The notes: generated by a model from the letters alone, not told the origin. Shown: positions 19,700 to 31,147, counted from the first letter of the stretch. The stretch is DNA of 64,000 nucleotides from Ascarosepion bandense (GCA_037127315.1 JBBBDQ010001122.1:4100001-4164000); one strand, 5' to 3'. Made by a program: numbers and translations.

Positions 19700-22330
19700 A
19701 TTTCTTCATCTGTGAGAAGATTTTACAGCATTCCCTGCCATAAAGAAGTATTGATATTATATAGCAATACAGCACTATTTTGTTTGTTGTTACTGCCTCG
19801 GGTCTCTCTTCATCTGTGAGAAGATTGTACAGCATTCACTGCCATAAAGAAGTATTGATATTACATAGCAATACAGCACTATTTTGTTTGTTGTTACTGC
19901 CTCGGGTCTCTCTTCCTCTGTGAGAAGATTGTGCAGCATTCACTGCCATAAAGAACTATTGATATTACATAGCAATACAGCACTATTTTGTTTGTTGTTA
20001 CTGCCTCGGGTCTCTCTTCATCTGTGAGAAGATTGTGCAGCATTCACTGCCATAAATAAGTATTGATATTACATAGCAATACAGCACTATTTTGTTTGTT
20101 GTTACTGCCTCGGGTCTCTCTTCATCTGTGAGAAGATTGTACAGCATTCACTGCCATAAAGAAGTATTGATATTACATAGCAATACAGCACTATTTTGTT
20201 TGTTGTTACTGCCTCGGGTCTCTCTTCCTCTGTGAGAAGATTGTGCAGCATTCACTGCCATAAAGAACTATTGATATTACATAGCAATACAGCACTATTT
20301 TGTTTGTTGTTACTGCCTCGGGTCTCTCTTCATCTGTGAGAAGATTGTGCAGCATTCACTGCCATAAATAAGTATTGATATTACATAGCAATACAGCACT
20401 ATTTTCTTTGTTGTTACTGCCTCGGGTCTCTCTTCATCTGTGAGAAGATTGTACAGCATTCACTGTCATAAAGAAGTATTGATATTACATAGCAATACAG
20501 CAATATTTTATCTGTGGTTACTGCCTCGGGGCTCTCTTCATCTGAGAAGCTTGTGCAGCATTCACTGCCATAAAGAAGTATTGATATTACATAGCAATAC
20601 AGCACTATTTTGTTTGTTGTTACTGCCTCGGGTCTCTCTTCATCTGTGAGAAGATTGTGCAGCATTCACTGTCATAAAGAAGTATTGATATTACATAGCA
20701 ATACAGCAATATTTTATCTGTGGTTACTGCCTCGGGGCTCTCTTCATCTGAGAAGATTGTGCAGCATTCACTGCCATAAAGAAGTATTGATATTACATAG
20801 CAATACAGCACTATTTTCTTTGTTGTTACTGCCTCCAGGTCTCTCTTCATCTGTGAGAAGATTGTACAGCATTCACTGTCATAAAGAAGTATTGATATTA
20901 CATAGCAATACAGCAATATTTTATCTGTGGTTACTGCCTCGGGGCTCTCTTCATCTGAGAAGATTGTGCAGCATTCACTGCCATAAAGAAGTATTGATAT
21001 TACATAGCAATACAGCAATATTTTATCTGTGGTTACTGCCTCGGGGCTCTCTTCATCTGTGAGAAGATTGTGCAGCATTCACTGCCATAAATAAGTATTG
21101 ATATTACATAGCAATACAGCACTATTTTCTTTGTTGTTACTGCCTCGGGTCTCTCTTCATCTGTGAGAAGATTGTACAGCATTCACTGTCATAAAGAAGT
21201 ATTGATATTACATAGCAATACAGCAATATTTTATCTGTGGTTACTGCCTCGGGGCTCTCTTCATCTGAGAAGCTTGTGCAGCATTCACTGCCATAAATAA
21301 GTATTGATATTACATAGCAATACAGCACTATTTTGTTTGTTGTTACTGCCTCGGGTCTCTCTTCATCTGTGAGAAGATTGTGCAGCATTCACTGTCATAA
21401 AGAAGTATTGATATTACATAGCAATACAGCAATATTTTATCTGTGGTTACTGCCTCGGGGCTCTCTTCATCTGAGAAGATTGTGCAGCATTCACTGCCAT
21501 AAAGAAGTATTGATATTACATAGCAATACAGCAATATTTTATCTGTGGTTACTGCCTCGGGGCTCTCTTCATCTGTTAGAAGATTGTGCAGCATTCACTG
21601 CCATAAATAAGTATTGATATTACATAGCAATACAGCACTATTTTCTTTGTTGTTACTGCCTCCGGTCTCTCTTCATCTGTGAGACGATTGTACAGCATTC
21701 ATTGTCATAAAGAAGTATTGATATTACATAGCAATTCAGCACTATTTTCTTTGTTGTTACTGCCTCGGGTCTCTCTTCATCTGTGAGAAGATTGTGCAGC
21801 ATTCACTGCCATAAATAAGTATTGATATTACATAGCAATACAGCAATATTTTGTTTGTTGTTACTGCCTCCGGTCTCTCTTTATCTGTGAGACGATTGTA
21901 CAGCATTCACTGTCATAAAGAAGTATTGATATTACATAGCAATTCAGCACTATTTTCTTTGTTGTTACTGCCTCGAGTCTCTCTTCACCTGTGAGAAGAT
22001 TGTGCAGCATTCACTGCTATAAATAAGTATTGATATTACATAGCAATACAGCAATATTTTATCTGTGGTTACTGCCTCGGGGCTCTCTTCATCTGTGAGA
22101 AGATTGTGCAGCATTCACTGCCATAAAGAAGTATTGATATTACATAGCAATACAGCACTATTTTGTTTGTTGCTCGGGTCTCTCTTCATCTGTGTGACGA
22201 TTGTACAGCATTCACTGTCATAAAGAAGTATTGATATTACATAGCAATACAGCACTATTTTGTTTGTTGTTACTTCCTCGGGTCTCTCTTCATCTGTGAG
22301 AAGATTGTCCAGCATACACTGCCAGAGGGG
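19700..22330 (-). repeat. 104-bp satellite derived from L-B LINE RT
   Basis: About 25 head-to-tail copies of a 104-bp unit. Minus-strand translation of a unit gives YCYVISILLYGSECCTI, the same motif as ISILLYGSECWTISS in L-B LINEs (7,988-7,797), and the DNA aligns with 28,150-28,250. Two main variants alternate, one with TTTGTTTGTTGTTACTGC and one with TTTTATCTGTGGTTACTGC. At 19,801-20,425 a 3-unit (312-bp) order repeats exactly, marked by CCTCTGTGAG and CATAAATAAG. It is not a gene: 104 is not divisible by three, and open frames survive only where deletions restore phase. Confidence 0.95.
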
Positions 22331-22957
22331 GCATTTATTTTGCATAACACTTCAACATTTTCTTTGTTTCTATCTGTTACAGAATGTGATAGCTGGTCCG
22401 GATGGTTAGCGATTGGTTAAATTACCTTCTAAGTGAGGTGATCGGGCAGGGATAGATTACCTTTGCTCCCAAGTCGACAGAGGGACGAAGGAATTTTGAA
22501 GCGTCGATGCATTTCCAAGAAACAGGTTTAAGAGGCAGACAGACAAAGACCATACGTTTCCTTCAAGTTCTTCCTCTTAAGGCCCCCAGAAACATTACTG
22601 CAACATTTGTCCCGCTCATTTAAGAAAAGCAGTTGATGCCCTTTATGCAGTAACGTTGGGGTTTAGTAATTAGACGGAACGCAGTATATCAAATCATTAC
22701 ACGTCGGTTTAAATACTGAAAATGACAAACATCGGTTCTTATATTTTGATATATTTCCTATGGTTATGTATATTCGTTATCCGACGAAATACTGATCATT
22801 CAGGGACTAACAATGCGCTCATTTAACCTGAACAATGTATCAATAGAAATCAAGGTTAATACTTTTATAGGTTCATAACCGGAAGTTCAAAATAAGTTGG
22901 TTATTGGAAATCACTTCAATCACCTGACGAAACCTAAAGGGTCGAAACCATGGTAGT
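22331..22957. other. No recognised feature
   Basis: The satellite ends abruptly at its border with this stretch. I see no gene or known repeat. Confidence 0.45.
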
Positions 22958-23094
22958 GTAATCGATTGATATCTGCAACTCAAATATCCGACTGACGCCA
23001 TTTCGGTCGGGTTTCAATCCTGGGTAATAAAAGCAATCGGAGTCTAACCGTACTGATGAGTTGTGATACGGCGAAACAGATCTGTCAGCGGATG

Positions 23095-23135
<41 letters not shown>
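22958..23135 (+). mobile_element. S2 SINE (3' part) with (TA)n tail
   Basis: Box-B-like GGGTTTCAATCCTGGG, then AACCGTACTGATGAG, AACAGATCTGTCAGCGGATG, then a (TA)n run from 23,098. The box-A end is missing. Confidence 0.85.
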
Positions 23136-23138
<3 letters not shown>

Positions 23139-23362
23139 TGTAAACAATTGTATTAACAAAATAACTGGTAAAGGTACAATATGCCAGCTTGTTCGTCTAG
23201 CTGACGAGCAAGGGGTGTGGGATATCAAAGTTGCTGTTCCGTAAGTCATTCTACAGGTGTCTGACTCATACCAGACTGGTGCTCTTCGGTGATTACTAGT
23301 CACAATGTATTTAGGCAAGTTGAGTTAGTCCATTACTATGTTAATGGGTATGTCCGCCACAA
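23136..23362 (+). repeat. Dispersed ~226-bp repeat, copy 2
   Basis: Opposite-strand counterpart of 5,077-5,302. It begins right at the end of a (TA)n array. Confidence 0.7.
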
Positions 23363-23453
23363 CAGTAATCTATCTATGTTTGTTTTTTTGGGGTAAATAT
23401 TGGGGGCTGTAAATTCTTAACTCTCTTAAATTGAAGCTCATAATTATACCAGA

Positions 23454-24156
23454 CTAGCAGTATAGCCTGGCGTTGCTCGGGTGTAATGAAAGCTTTAAAA
23501 CTAATCCATGGAGCTCAGACTCTTTGGACACTGGCACGAAAGACTAAAAAGCAATAGTTGTTTCCAGTTAAAGCGAAACCGTAGACTAAAAGAAAAATTA
23601 ATGGATGTAAGTCAAATTTTGATTTCCTGGTATCGATATCAAATAAGTTTTTTCCATTGTAAACTGAATTTTGAAGGCTAAATAAGTCATCTGAGTAAAT
23701 GGTATCATGGCTGAGACTAAGAACTACAATTATACCTACTTAGAGCCAAACCCGAAGTAAAATCTAAAATAAAAGGGCTGAAATAATACAGACATACAGG
23801 CAGATAAACAGACACACACACACAAACATCTTGCTTTTATATATATTTATTATCGATTTTCTGCATTATTGTAAGAACTGTAACCTTGAAACTTCTGAAT
23901 ATCGTTTCTTATGTCTTTGTCTATGAGTGTATCAAATTTGATTAAAATCGGACCACTCCTTCTATAACCAGATTTTTTCGATTATCGATTTTGGATATTT
24001 ATCGGGGGTACCTCGACACAAACCAAGCTAAGAACACTCGCAGAAGCTTATCGTAGAACTGTGTAAATTTTCAAGAAAATCGGTTCATCCGTTTCGGAGT
24101 CTATAGGTAACGGATACACACACACAGACAAAGTTCCATTTATAAATGAGTTTAGA
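23454..24156 (-). mobile_element. Non-autonomous Helitron, copy C
   Basis: 703 bp with TC...CTAG ends on the minus strand, inserted between A and T. Removing it joins the Penelope-like frame exactly (K-I-K then S-G-I-I-M), so both ends and the lack of target duplication are fixed by the host sequence. Confidence 0.9.
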
Positions 24157-24660
24157 TTTAATTTTAAAGTAGTGGTTGAGTAAAAACTGATCAGGTCGTT
24201 TTTGCTAGTAGCTTTTAAACCTCAACATTGAGTTTATTATTGTTTTTGTGTAACATGATATCTATGAAATGAAAAGTATAGTTGGTTTTAGTTTCAAAGA
24301 TGACGTCTACTGTAGGTTCAACGCTGTGAAGTTGATTGACAATATCTGTTAAATTAATATTTGTGAATATATTAGTAGGGATTCGTCTATGTATCTGAAT
24401 TAGAAAGAGTCTGTTTGTAGAAAGTTTCTGAATAGGTCACTTTTTAAAACTCCAAAAATAAACAAGCGAGAACGCCGCTGAGAGGAGAAATATTTGTTTA
24501 CAGACGTGGTCACGAAAGTAAAGTAACATTACTTGGTGAATCGTTAACATAGTTTTATGATTTTATATATAAGGAAGGGGTAATTTTATTTTCGTTTTTC
24601 TTAAGAGTGTTTTTAGTAGATTTAAGCACTTCTCTCTAAAGACGTTTGTGTATTGAGATA

Positions 24661-25589
24661 CTAGCATCATAGCCCGGCGTTGTCCGTGCAACTCAGAACA
24701 TTTTAGTATTAGGACTCGGTTATATAAAAAAATAATTATATAAAAAATTGTTATTTAAAAATTGTTTAAAAATTCCATTAAAAATTTTTTTTTCTTTTGC
24801 GTAAACGTAATTTGATGTTTTGTGTGACATTGTAAACAACATTGCGTTTGTTTTTGTTTCAAAATTATGGGGGGAAATATTTACATTTTATGTTGAGTAA
24901 ATGAATTTAACATAAAAATAAAAATTATTTATTTTGTTTTACTGAAATTAGAAATATAAAAACCATTACGCTCTCAGTTCAGAAATTTTCGAAGAATATT
25001 TAAAAATGTAGACATTTAATTTTAGAGGAAAAAGTTACATTAATGTTTTATTGTTTTTTAATTTTATTTTCTGAAGTATGAAATATTAAATCTGAAAAAA
25101 AAGACTTAAATAATTAAATTAACCATTGGCACTTTTTTTTGGGGGGGGGATATTTTGTTTTTGTTTGAAAAAACACTTTTTAAAAAAAATATTTCTTTTG
25201 TTTCAAAATTACGGGGGAAAATATTCACATTTTTTGTTGACCAAATGAATTTTTAAAACGTCGGAATAAAAATTAAATATAAAGGCTCATTTTTTTTTAA
25301 GAAAAGATATTTTAGTCGCGTTTGACACGTGTGATTTGATTTCTGTGACGTAATTCAGCAACCATCTTAGATCTTAGATGTTTTACGGATCAAATGTAAA
25401 AAATCGGCTGCATTGGCCAAAAAGTGCGAAAGGGAAAATTGTGGAACTTAAACTCAAAAAGTATGTGTTGACCTGGCTTCCCTGGAGATATGTGTCTCTA
25501 GAAAGTTTGAATGGCGTAGCTTAAAAAATATAGGCGTGCATAGCTTACAGTCGCACACAGACTCAAAGATTGCCTTTTATATTTATAGA
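24661..25589 (-). mobile_element. Helitron-like element, copy F (diverged, longer)
   Basis: 929 bp. On the minus strand it starts TCTATAAATATAAAAGG and ends GGGCTATGATGCTAG, flanked by host A and T. The interior differs from copies A-E. Removing it keeps the Penelope-like frame open between MASLDI and SQYTNV. No coding capacity seen. Confidence 0.8.
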
Positions 25590-25995
25590 TTATGTCTAAA
25601 CTGGCCATATATTTGTCATTGATGTTTATGTTTTTAGATTTGTTTAAGAAACCACCTGAATTTTTATGTGTGATGGACTGATTGTGCTGAGGTGTGGCAT
25701 TAGGATTTTGCTTAGTGTGCAGGCTAGTTTGTGTGAGGTGCTGCTAATCCTTGATATGATAGGTCTAATTGGCGTGTTTGGTTTATGTGTTTTTCGTAGT
25801 CCGTATAGTGTGAGTATTTTTACATAAATTTTAGCCCAGAGGTGTTTTCGATATTTAGTAAAGGTTTGATGACATGAATTTTTGTGACTATTTTGTTATT
25901 TTGTTTTCGTTTACTTTTTCGTACAGAGTCATCGTCAATGAGTGCTCTCATTTTCTGTTGGTTGAGGTGTTCTGCCATGATTACTTTATTATATA

Positions 25996-26230
25996 CTAGC
26001 AGTTTAGCATGGTTTCCCTCGGGTAGTTTAAGGAATAATAAGAATAAAAAAAACATATAATGAATTTACATAGCAAATACTTACAAACCGCCACCCTCAT
26101 CACTTTTAGAGATATATATTAGCCCGGTTTCACTCGGGTAATTTAAGAAATAATAAGAGTAAAAAGCATATGATGAATTTACATAGCAAATACTTACACA
26201 ACGTCTACTCTCATCACTTTTATGGGTACA
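25996..26230 (-). mobile_element. Helitron 3'-terminal fragments, tandem pair
   Basis: Two ~115-bp units (25,996-26,107 and about 26,114-26,225) each begin, read on the plus strand, with a Helitron-type end (CTAGCAGTTTAGC; TTAGCCCGG) and an imperfect hairpin around CCCTCGGG or CACTCGGG, followed by the same ACATAGCAAATACTTAC body. They interrupt the Penelope-like element at a TA-rich site. Confidence 0.65.
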
Positions 26231-26540
26231 GATAACAATGTGGAATGTCTCTATTGGATCAGGGTGGGAGGGGAAGGGGCAACATATATAGATATAGATA
26301 ATATAAAGTGGGGTGATCGATTTTATATTATAATCAATACATAAACTGACTTTGTGGGGTGATAATATTTATTTTACTACCCCTAATTTTGGCTTTCTGA
26401 AAAATTTCAATGTATCGTTAGCGTTCTAAAATGTTTGATCTACATCTGAGCACAACTCCCGTCGACCTGGACCGCAAAATACAGACGTTAAGTCGAATCT
26501 ATCAAACAAACAAATACTTACACAACGTCCACCCTCGTAA

Positions 26541-26545
<5 letters not shown>
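26231..26545. other. No recognised feature
   Basis: Contains another stretch like AATACTTACACAACGTCCAC at about 26,515, related to the Helitron fragments above, but no element boundaries that I can define. Confidence 0.4.

Positions 26546-26608
<63 letters not shown>
26546..26608. repeat. (TA)n microsatellite
   Basis: Long TA run. Confidence 0.95.
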
Positions 26609-26609
<1 letters not shown>

Positions 26610-27040
26610 AAGTATGGGTGGAATGATATTCCCCATCCAAAGAAACACTATTTTTAAAAAGTGCTCAATACAAAGTAGAGCTAATAATAATAATATTTAT
26701 TAATAAATTATAACATTGATATGTTATAATATCACTACAAAAGTAGCTATTTTGTTTCGACACTTTTTGTGTCTTGTCAAGTGATGTTGTTATTTCGAAA
26801 TGAAAAACGGGGTTCCCAATGCATGACTCAAACTAACATATTGAAACTGGCTATTTCTCCTCTAAATTTCATCTGAATTTACAGATAAATAAATAAATAT
26901 CCGCTCTGCAAATTAAATTAATTTACATGGAGCTCTCTATTGGACCAGTTTTAATATTTAAACGATATTACAAGGATCCTCTCGGATTATTTACCAACCT
27001 TATCCTGGATTATTTACCAATCCTATCCTGGGTTTGTACC
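26609..27040. other. No recognised feature
   Basis: AT-rich sequence inside the span of the Penelope-like element; no motif recognised. Confidence 0.35.
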
Positions 27041-27042
27041 GC

Positions 27043-27044
<2 letters not shown>

Positions 27045-27084
<40 letters not shown>

Positions 27085-27265
27085 ATCCGCAGACAGATCT
27101 GTTTCGCTGTCTCTTAGCTCATCAGTACGGTTAGACTCCGATTGCTATTTAACTCAGGATTGAAACCCGTCCGAATTGGTGTCAGTCGACGATTCTACCT
27201 CTGAGCTATGGGCGCTCGGTAGAAGGAGGCAGACTTTTTAGCGTGTATATTATAATTATACACGC

Positions 27266-27347
<82 letters not shown>
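27045..27347 (-). mobile_element. S2 SINE between (TA)n and (TA)n-(GT)n
   Basis: S2 occupies about 27,081-27,270 in reverse, with both boxes recognisable (GGATTGAAACCC and TCTACCTCTGAGCTA on the plus strand). Its 3' end touches (TA)n at 27,045-27,080; its 5' side continues into TA and then a GT run at 27,301-27,347. Confidence 0.85.
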
Positions 27348-27348
<1 letters not shown>

Positions 27349-27769
27349 CATTTAAATTTCAGTTTTCTTTGTGATGAGGTTAAATTTTGGGTGCAGATGA
27401 CAATTAGAACCTAGGTTTAGGAATTCCTTCTGGTCGTCTGTTAATGTATGGTTGGACAGTTTTATGTATTTGCCAGTGTTGTTCGGAAGCAGGGCATTTC
27501 CCTGATGTTTCCCTTATATAAGTGACGGAGATTTTTGTGATAGTTTGTCGATGTTTGAGTTCAGCATTATAGATACTGATGTCATTGTGCTGTAGTGCTT
27601 TCTAATAATCAGGTTCAGTCAGTGTATTCTTTAATATGGCATCGTGTGTTTAGATTTCATTATTCAAATGTTGGATTGCAGTTTTTCTTATTGATATTTG
27701 TCGTAAAACCAGTTTTTTATCGGAATGTGGTGGTATTGCTTTCCTTGTTGGCTGCCTGGTCATCTAGTT

Positions 27770-29060
27770 TCTTCTTTTATGTGACCTGCCCTTTCAGGAT
27801 GTATGCGATCATGGCTTTTCCCGTCTCCCAAGCCCTGGTAGCTGTTAGCATGCTTTCTCCTGTTACACCACGCAACCCCCGCTCTGTCATCCACCTGCTC
27901 AGGCCCTTAAAATGTTATCCGCTGCTATCCTCTGTCTCTTTTCCCTCTATCTGGCATGTTAGTTTCAGGTTCTCCAAGCCCTCCTTCCTCATTGCATGTT
28001 TCACGAACTTCAGCTGTCTCTTCCTGGTGCTAACTATTAATTTTCTTTCCGTTGCCATTCTTTTCAACACCTCATCATTGCTCACATGCTCGGTCCATGA
28101 TATCCGCACCTTTCTTCTGTAGAACCATATTTCAGCTGCTTCAAGTTTTTCCTTCATCTTCGATGATATTGTCCAACATTCACTGCCGTATTAAAGAACT
28201 GACATCACATAGCAATCCAGTGTTCTCTTCTTTGTTTCTAGTGAAATTTTCCTATGTCTTAATACTTCACTCAGCTACTGGAATGCGTCCTAGTGCTTTT
28301 GGATCTCAGGAATATAAATGTATAGAAACTGCTGTGACCACAAAGTGAAGGGTCAGTTTATATATTGACTGTAATATGGAACTGATCCCCCACTTTATAT
28401 CCATTATATTTCTGTAGAACCACATTTCAGCTGCTTCAAGTTTTTCCTTCATCTTCGATGATATTGTCCAACATTCACTGACATCACATAGCAATCTAGT
28501 ACACTTCTTTATTTCTAGCGAAAGTTTCTTGCGTACATAATACTTTCCTTAGCTTCTGGAATGCGTCCTTCGCCATGCCAATTTGCATTCGGATCTCTGT
28601 GTCGCACTTTCCATCTCCTGTTAGAACACTTCCCAGGTATTTAAATTTGTGTATTTGCTTGATTCTAGTATCCCCCACCTATATTTGGCATTTTGGGCTG
28701 CTCTTTTTGCTGATGACCATGCATTCAGTTTTCTTGCAGTTTATTTGTAGTTATTTTTTTTTGTCACTCTCTTCAGTAACCTTCTGTAGGAGGTCTTGTA
28801 GTTTCCTTTCCGTGTATGCAATCAGCACTGTATCATATGCGTATCCTATATTGTTCAAATTGTGACCCCTGATTACAAATCCTGGCATAGCATCTAGGAT
28901 CCTTAAAATATTCTCGCTGTACATGTTAAATAGATCCGGTGAGAAGACACATCCTTGTCTTACGCCTCTTTCTATCTTTGTAAATCTGCTGAATTTGTTA
29001 CCTGTTCGTATGCAGGCAGTTTGTTCCCAGTAGAGAATCTTAATTGCTCCAGTGTCTTTA
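27770..29060 (-). pseudogene. L-B LINE, RT to C-terminus, with internal duplication
   Basis: Minus-strand L-B copy. The segment upstream on that strand (29,060-28,750) covers the RT region after the F-YTKAFD-type block; 28,680-28,500 reads DTRIKQIHKFKYLGSVLTGD, AKDAFQKLRKVL; 28,157-27,915 reads AAEIWFYRRKVRISWTEHVS. The LLYGSECW-coding segment is partly duplicated: 28,415-28,495 repeats 28,115-28,200, with about 200 bp of unrelated sequence between. Multiple stops. 5'-truncated. Confidence 0.8.
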
Positions 29061-29490
29061 AAATGTTGGATGTTTGGGCAGCAACCTCTCTTTTATTCAG
29101 GTTTCATTAAAAATGACAGAGAAGGTGTGATGGCTAAACTTATCTAATTTTTCATGTGATTTTATGATTTTTTTCTTTTGTGGACATAAATTACATAAAA
29201 ATTGTCTAAAAGCTTTTTTTTTTCCGAGCACTTTCGGCTATACTTTTAGCCATTTTTTTTTTTTTGTTGAATAGTATTTTACGCGTAAAAGAAGTGGTGT
29301 TATGTATAATATGGACTTGTGGTGTGTGTTATATACCGAACACGGTAAACATATTTTAGCGCGTTCGTAGATGATGTCATAAAATCACATAAAAAACATT
29401 TATATAAAAACTTAGCCATCATACTTTGTCTGTCATTTTTAATGAAATTTGCATAAAAAAAGATTGCTGCCCATATATTCAATGTATATA
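29061..29490. repeat. Dispersed repeat, also at 54,470-54,660
   Basis: Segments such as CATTTTTAATGAAATTTGC-like and ACTTTCGGCTATACTTTTAG recur in inverted or direct form within this stretch and at about 54,480-54,660 (TAAAAGTATAGCAGAAAGCG, TGTCATGTTTAATGAAACC). Two halves of this stretch are inverted relative to each other, as in a foldback. Class unknown. Confidence 0.5.
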
Positions 29491-29494
29491 TATA

Positions 29495-29549
29495 ATCATG
29501 TCACCCCAAGCAAGGCATTTTACTGCTACTGTTGTGCAGGGGGTTACAT
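29495..29549 (-). repeat. L-A/S-T type conserved tail
   Basis: ATGTCACCCCAAGCAAGGCA and TGTGCAGGGGG (plus-strand reading) match the tail found at LINE 3' ends and in S-T SINEs. It directly borders the 91-bp array. Confidence 0.8.
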
Positions 29550-30641
29550 AGGAGGAATGTTATGAGGAGTGAGAGGTTGCAGGAGGTGTCAGGAAAAGAG
29601 TAGGAGAGGGAAAAGATTACTGATGAGAGTGGTGTGGACGAGGAGGAATGTTATGAGGAGTGAGAGGTTGCAGGGGGTGTCAGGAAGAGAGTAGGAGAGG
29701 GAAGAGATTACTGATGAGAGTGGTGTGGACGAGGAGGAATGTTATGAGGAGTGAGAGGTTGCAGGGGGTGTCAGGAAGAGAGTAGGAGAGGGAAGAGATT
29801 ACTGATGAGAGTGGTGTGGACGAGGAGGAATGTTATGAGGAGTGGGAGGTTGCAGAGGGTGTCAGGAAGAGAGTAGGAGAGGGAAGAGATTACTGATGAG
29901 AGTGGTGTGGACGAGGAGGAATGTTATGAGGAGTGAGAGGTTGCAGGGGGTGTCAGGAAGAGAGTAGGAGAGGGAAGAGATTACTGATGAGAGTGGTGTG
30001 GACGAGGAGGAATGTTATGAGGAGTGAGAGGTTGCAGGGGGTGTCAGGAAGAGAGTAGGAGAGGGAAGAGATTACTGATGAGAGTGGTGTGGACGAGGAG
30101 GAATGTTATGAGGAGTGAGAGGTTGCAGGGGGTGTCAGGAAGAGAGTAGGAGAGGGAAGAGACTACTGATGAGAGTGGTGTGGACGAGGAGGAATGTTAT
30201 GAGGAGTGAGAGGTTGCAGGGGGTGTCAGGAAGAGAGTAGGAGAGGGAAGAGATTACTGATGAGAGTGGTGTGGACGAGGAGGAATGTTATGAGGAGTGA
30301 GAGGTTGCAGGGGGTGTCAGGAAGAGAGTAGGAGAGGGAAGAGACTACTGATGAGAGTGGTGTGGACGAGGAGGAATGTTATGAGGAGTGAGAGGTTGCA
30401 GGGTGTGTCAGGAAGAGAGTAGGAGAGGGAAGAGATTACTGATGAGAGTGGTGTGGACGAGGAGGAATGTTATGAGGAGTGAGAGGTTGCAGGGGGTGTC
30501 AGGAAGAGAGTAGGAGAGGGAAGAGATTACTGATGAGAGTAGTGTGGACGAGGAGGAATGTTATGAGGAGTGAGAGGTTGCAGGGGGTGTCAGGAAGAGA
30601 GTAGGAGAGGGAAGAGATTACTGATGAGAGTAGGGTGGATG
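29550..30641 (-). repeat. 91-bp minisatellite, 12 copies
   Basis: Period 91 bp from AGGAGGAATG at 29,550, 29,641, 29,732 and so on to about 30,641, which gives 12 units. Copies differ by only a few substitutions. It abuts the conserved tail on its left, so in minus-strand reading it occupies the place of an L-A LINE 3' UTR, although no LINE coding trace is left on its other side. Confidence 0.95.
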
Positions 30642-30699
30642 TAGGAAATATAATATATAATAATAGATATAGATATAACAATAGATAATAATAATAGAT

Positions 30700-30820
30700 T
30701 TATATATATATATATATATAGACGTTAATTCGGTCGGGTTTCACTCCTGGGTTAAAAGCAATTGGAGTCTAATCGTACTGATGCGCTGTGATACAGCGAA
30801 ACAGATCTGTCAGCGGATGA

Positions 30821-30865
<45 letters not shown>
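30700..30865 (+). mobile_element. S2 SINE (3' part) with (TA)n on both sides
   Basis: Box-B-like GGGTTTCACTCCTGGG through AACAGATCTGTCAGCGGATG, ending in (TA)n at 30,824-30,865. A short TA run precedes it. Confidence 0.85.
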
Positions 30866-30869
<4 letters not shown>

Positions 30870-30878
30870 CATTATATC

Positions 30879-31107
30879 GTCATTTCTTGTGGTTGGTTCC
30901 GTTTGGGATTTTTTTTTCTTTACTGCGGAGTATTGAATGTTTTGTTCTTGTTCCGCGGATTTCTTTTTTTCTCCCCATTTATCCGACGCCTCAGTGCACC
31001 GGATTATAACAGAATTAGGTTCTGTTTGTTAGTGGTTTTTTTGAAGGTTTATCTTAGTATAAATTTACAGCCTACATACTTACAGAGTCTATTTAGTTAT
31101 TATTTTG

Positions 31108-31142
<35 letters not shown>
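30879..31142 (+). repeat. T-rich dispersed repeat, copy 2, with (TA)n end
   Basis: Matches 35,725-35,970 closely (GGTTCCGTTTGGG, CTTTACTGCGGA, CCCCATTTATCCGACG, TTCTGTTTGTTA) and 160-396 in reverse. A (TA)n run follows at 31,110-31,142. Confidence 0.75.

Positions 31143-31147
<5 letters not shown>

Larger units (their letters stand above)
23385..27770 (-). pseudogene. Penelope-like element, nested insertions
   Basis: Read on the minus strand, pieces appear in the order of a Penelope-like protein: an N-terminal part at about 27,770-27,350 (EFLNLGSNCHLHPKF); a fingers region at about 26,050-25,590 with traces of the K-T-H-K-P...RPI block and KYMASLDI; after a Helitron, SQYTNVF at about 24,655; a catalytic-box remnant FRYIDESLLIY near 24,420; a LPFLDIL-like stretch; and, after another Helitron, SGIIMSFNLRELR at 23,453-23,410. 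Insertions are Helitrons (23,454-24,156; 24,661-25,589; 25,996-26,230), an S2 SINE and microsatellites. Stops and frameshifts make it non-functional, and the YIDD box reads YIDE. A GIY-YIG endonuclease was not identified. Confidence 0.75.

Noticed and set aside
20610..21078. 150-152-residue open frames on both strands
   Set aside because: They lie in the 104-bp LINE-derived satellite and are kept open only by small deletions. Both strands are open because the unit is short and repetitive.
19700..22330. Possible CRISPR-like array (also 29,550-30,641 and 41,060-43,215)
   Set aside because: The repeats are directly adjacent, without unique spacers, and the genome is clearly eukaryotic.
27595..28122. 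175-residue plus-strand open frame with hydrophobic segments
   Set aside because: It is the opposite strand of an L-B LINE, whose minus-strand motifs are clear.
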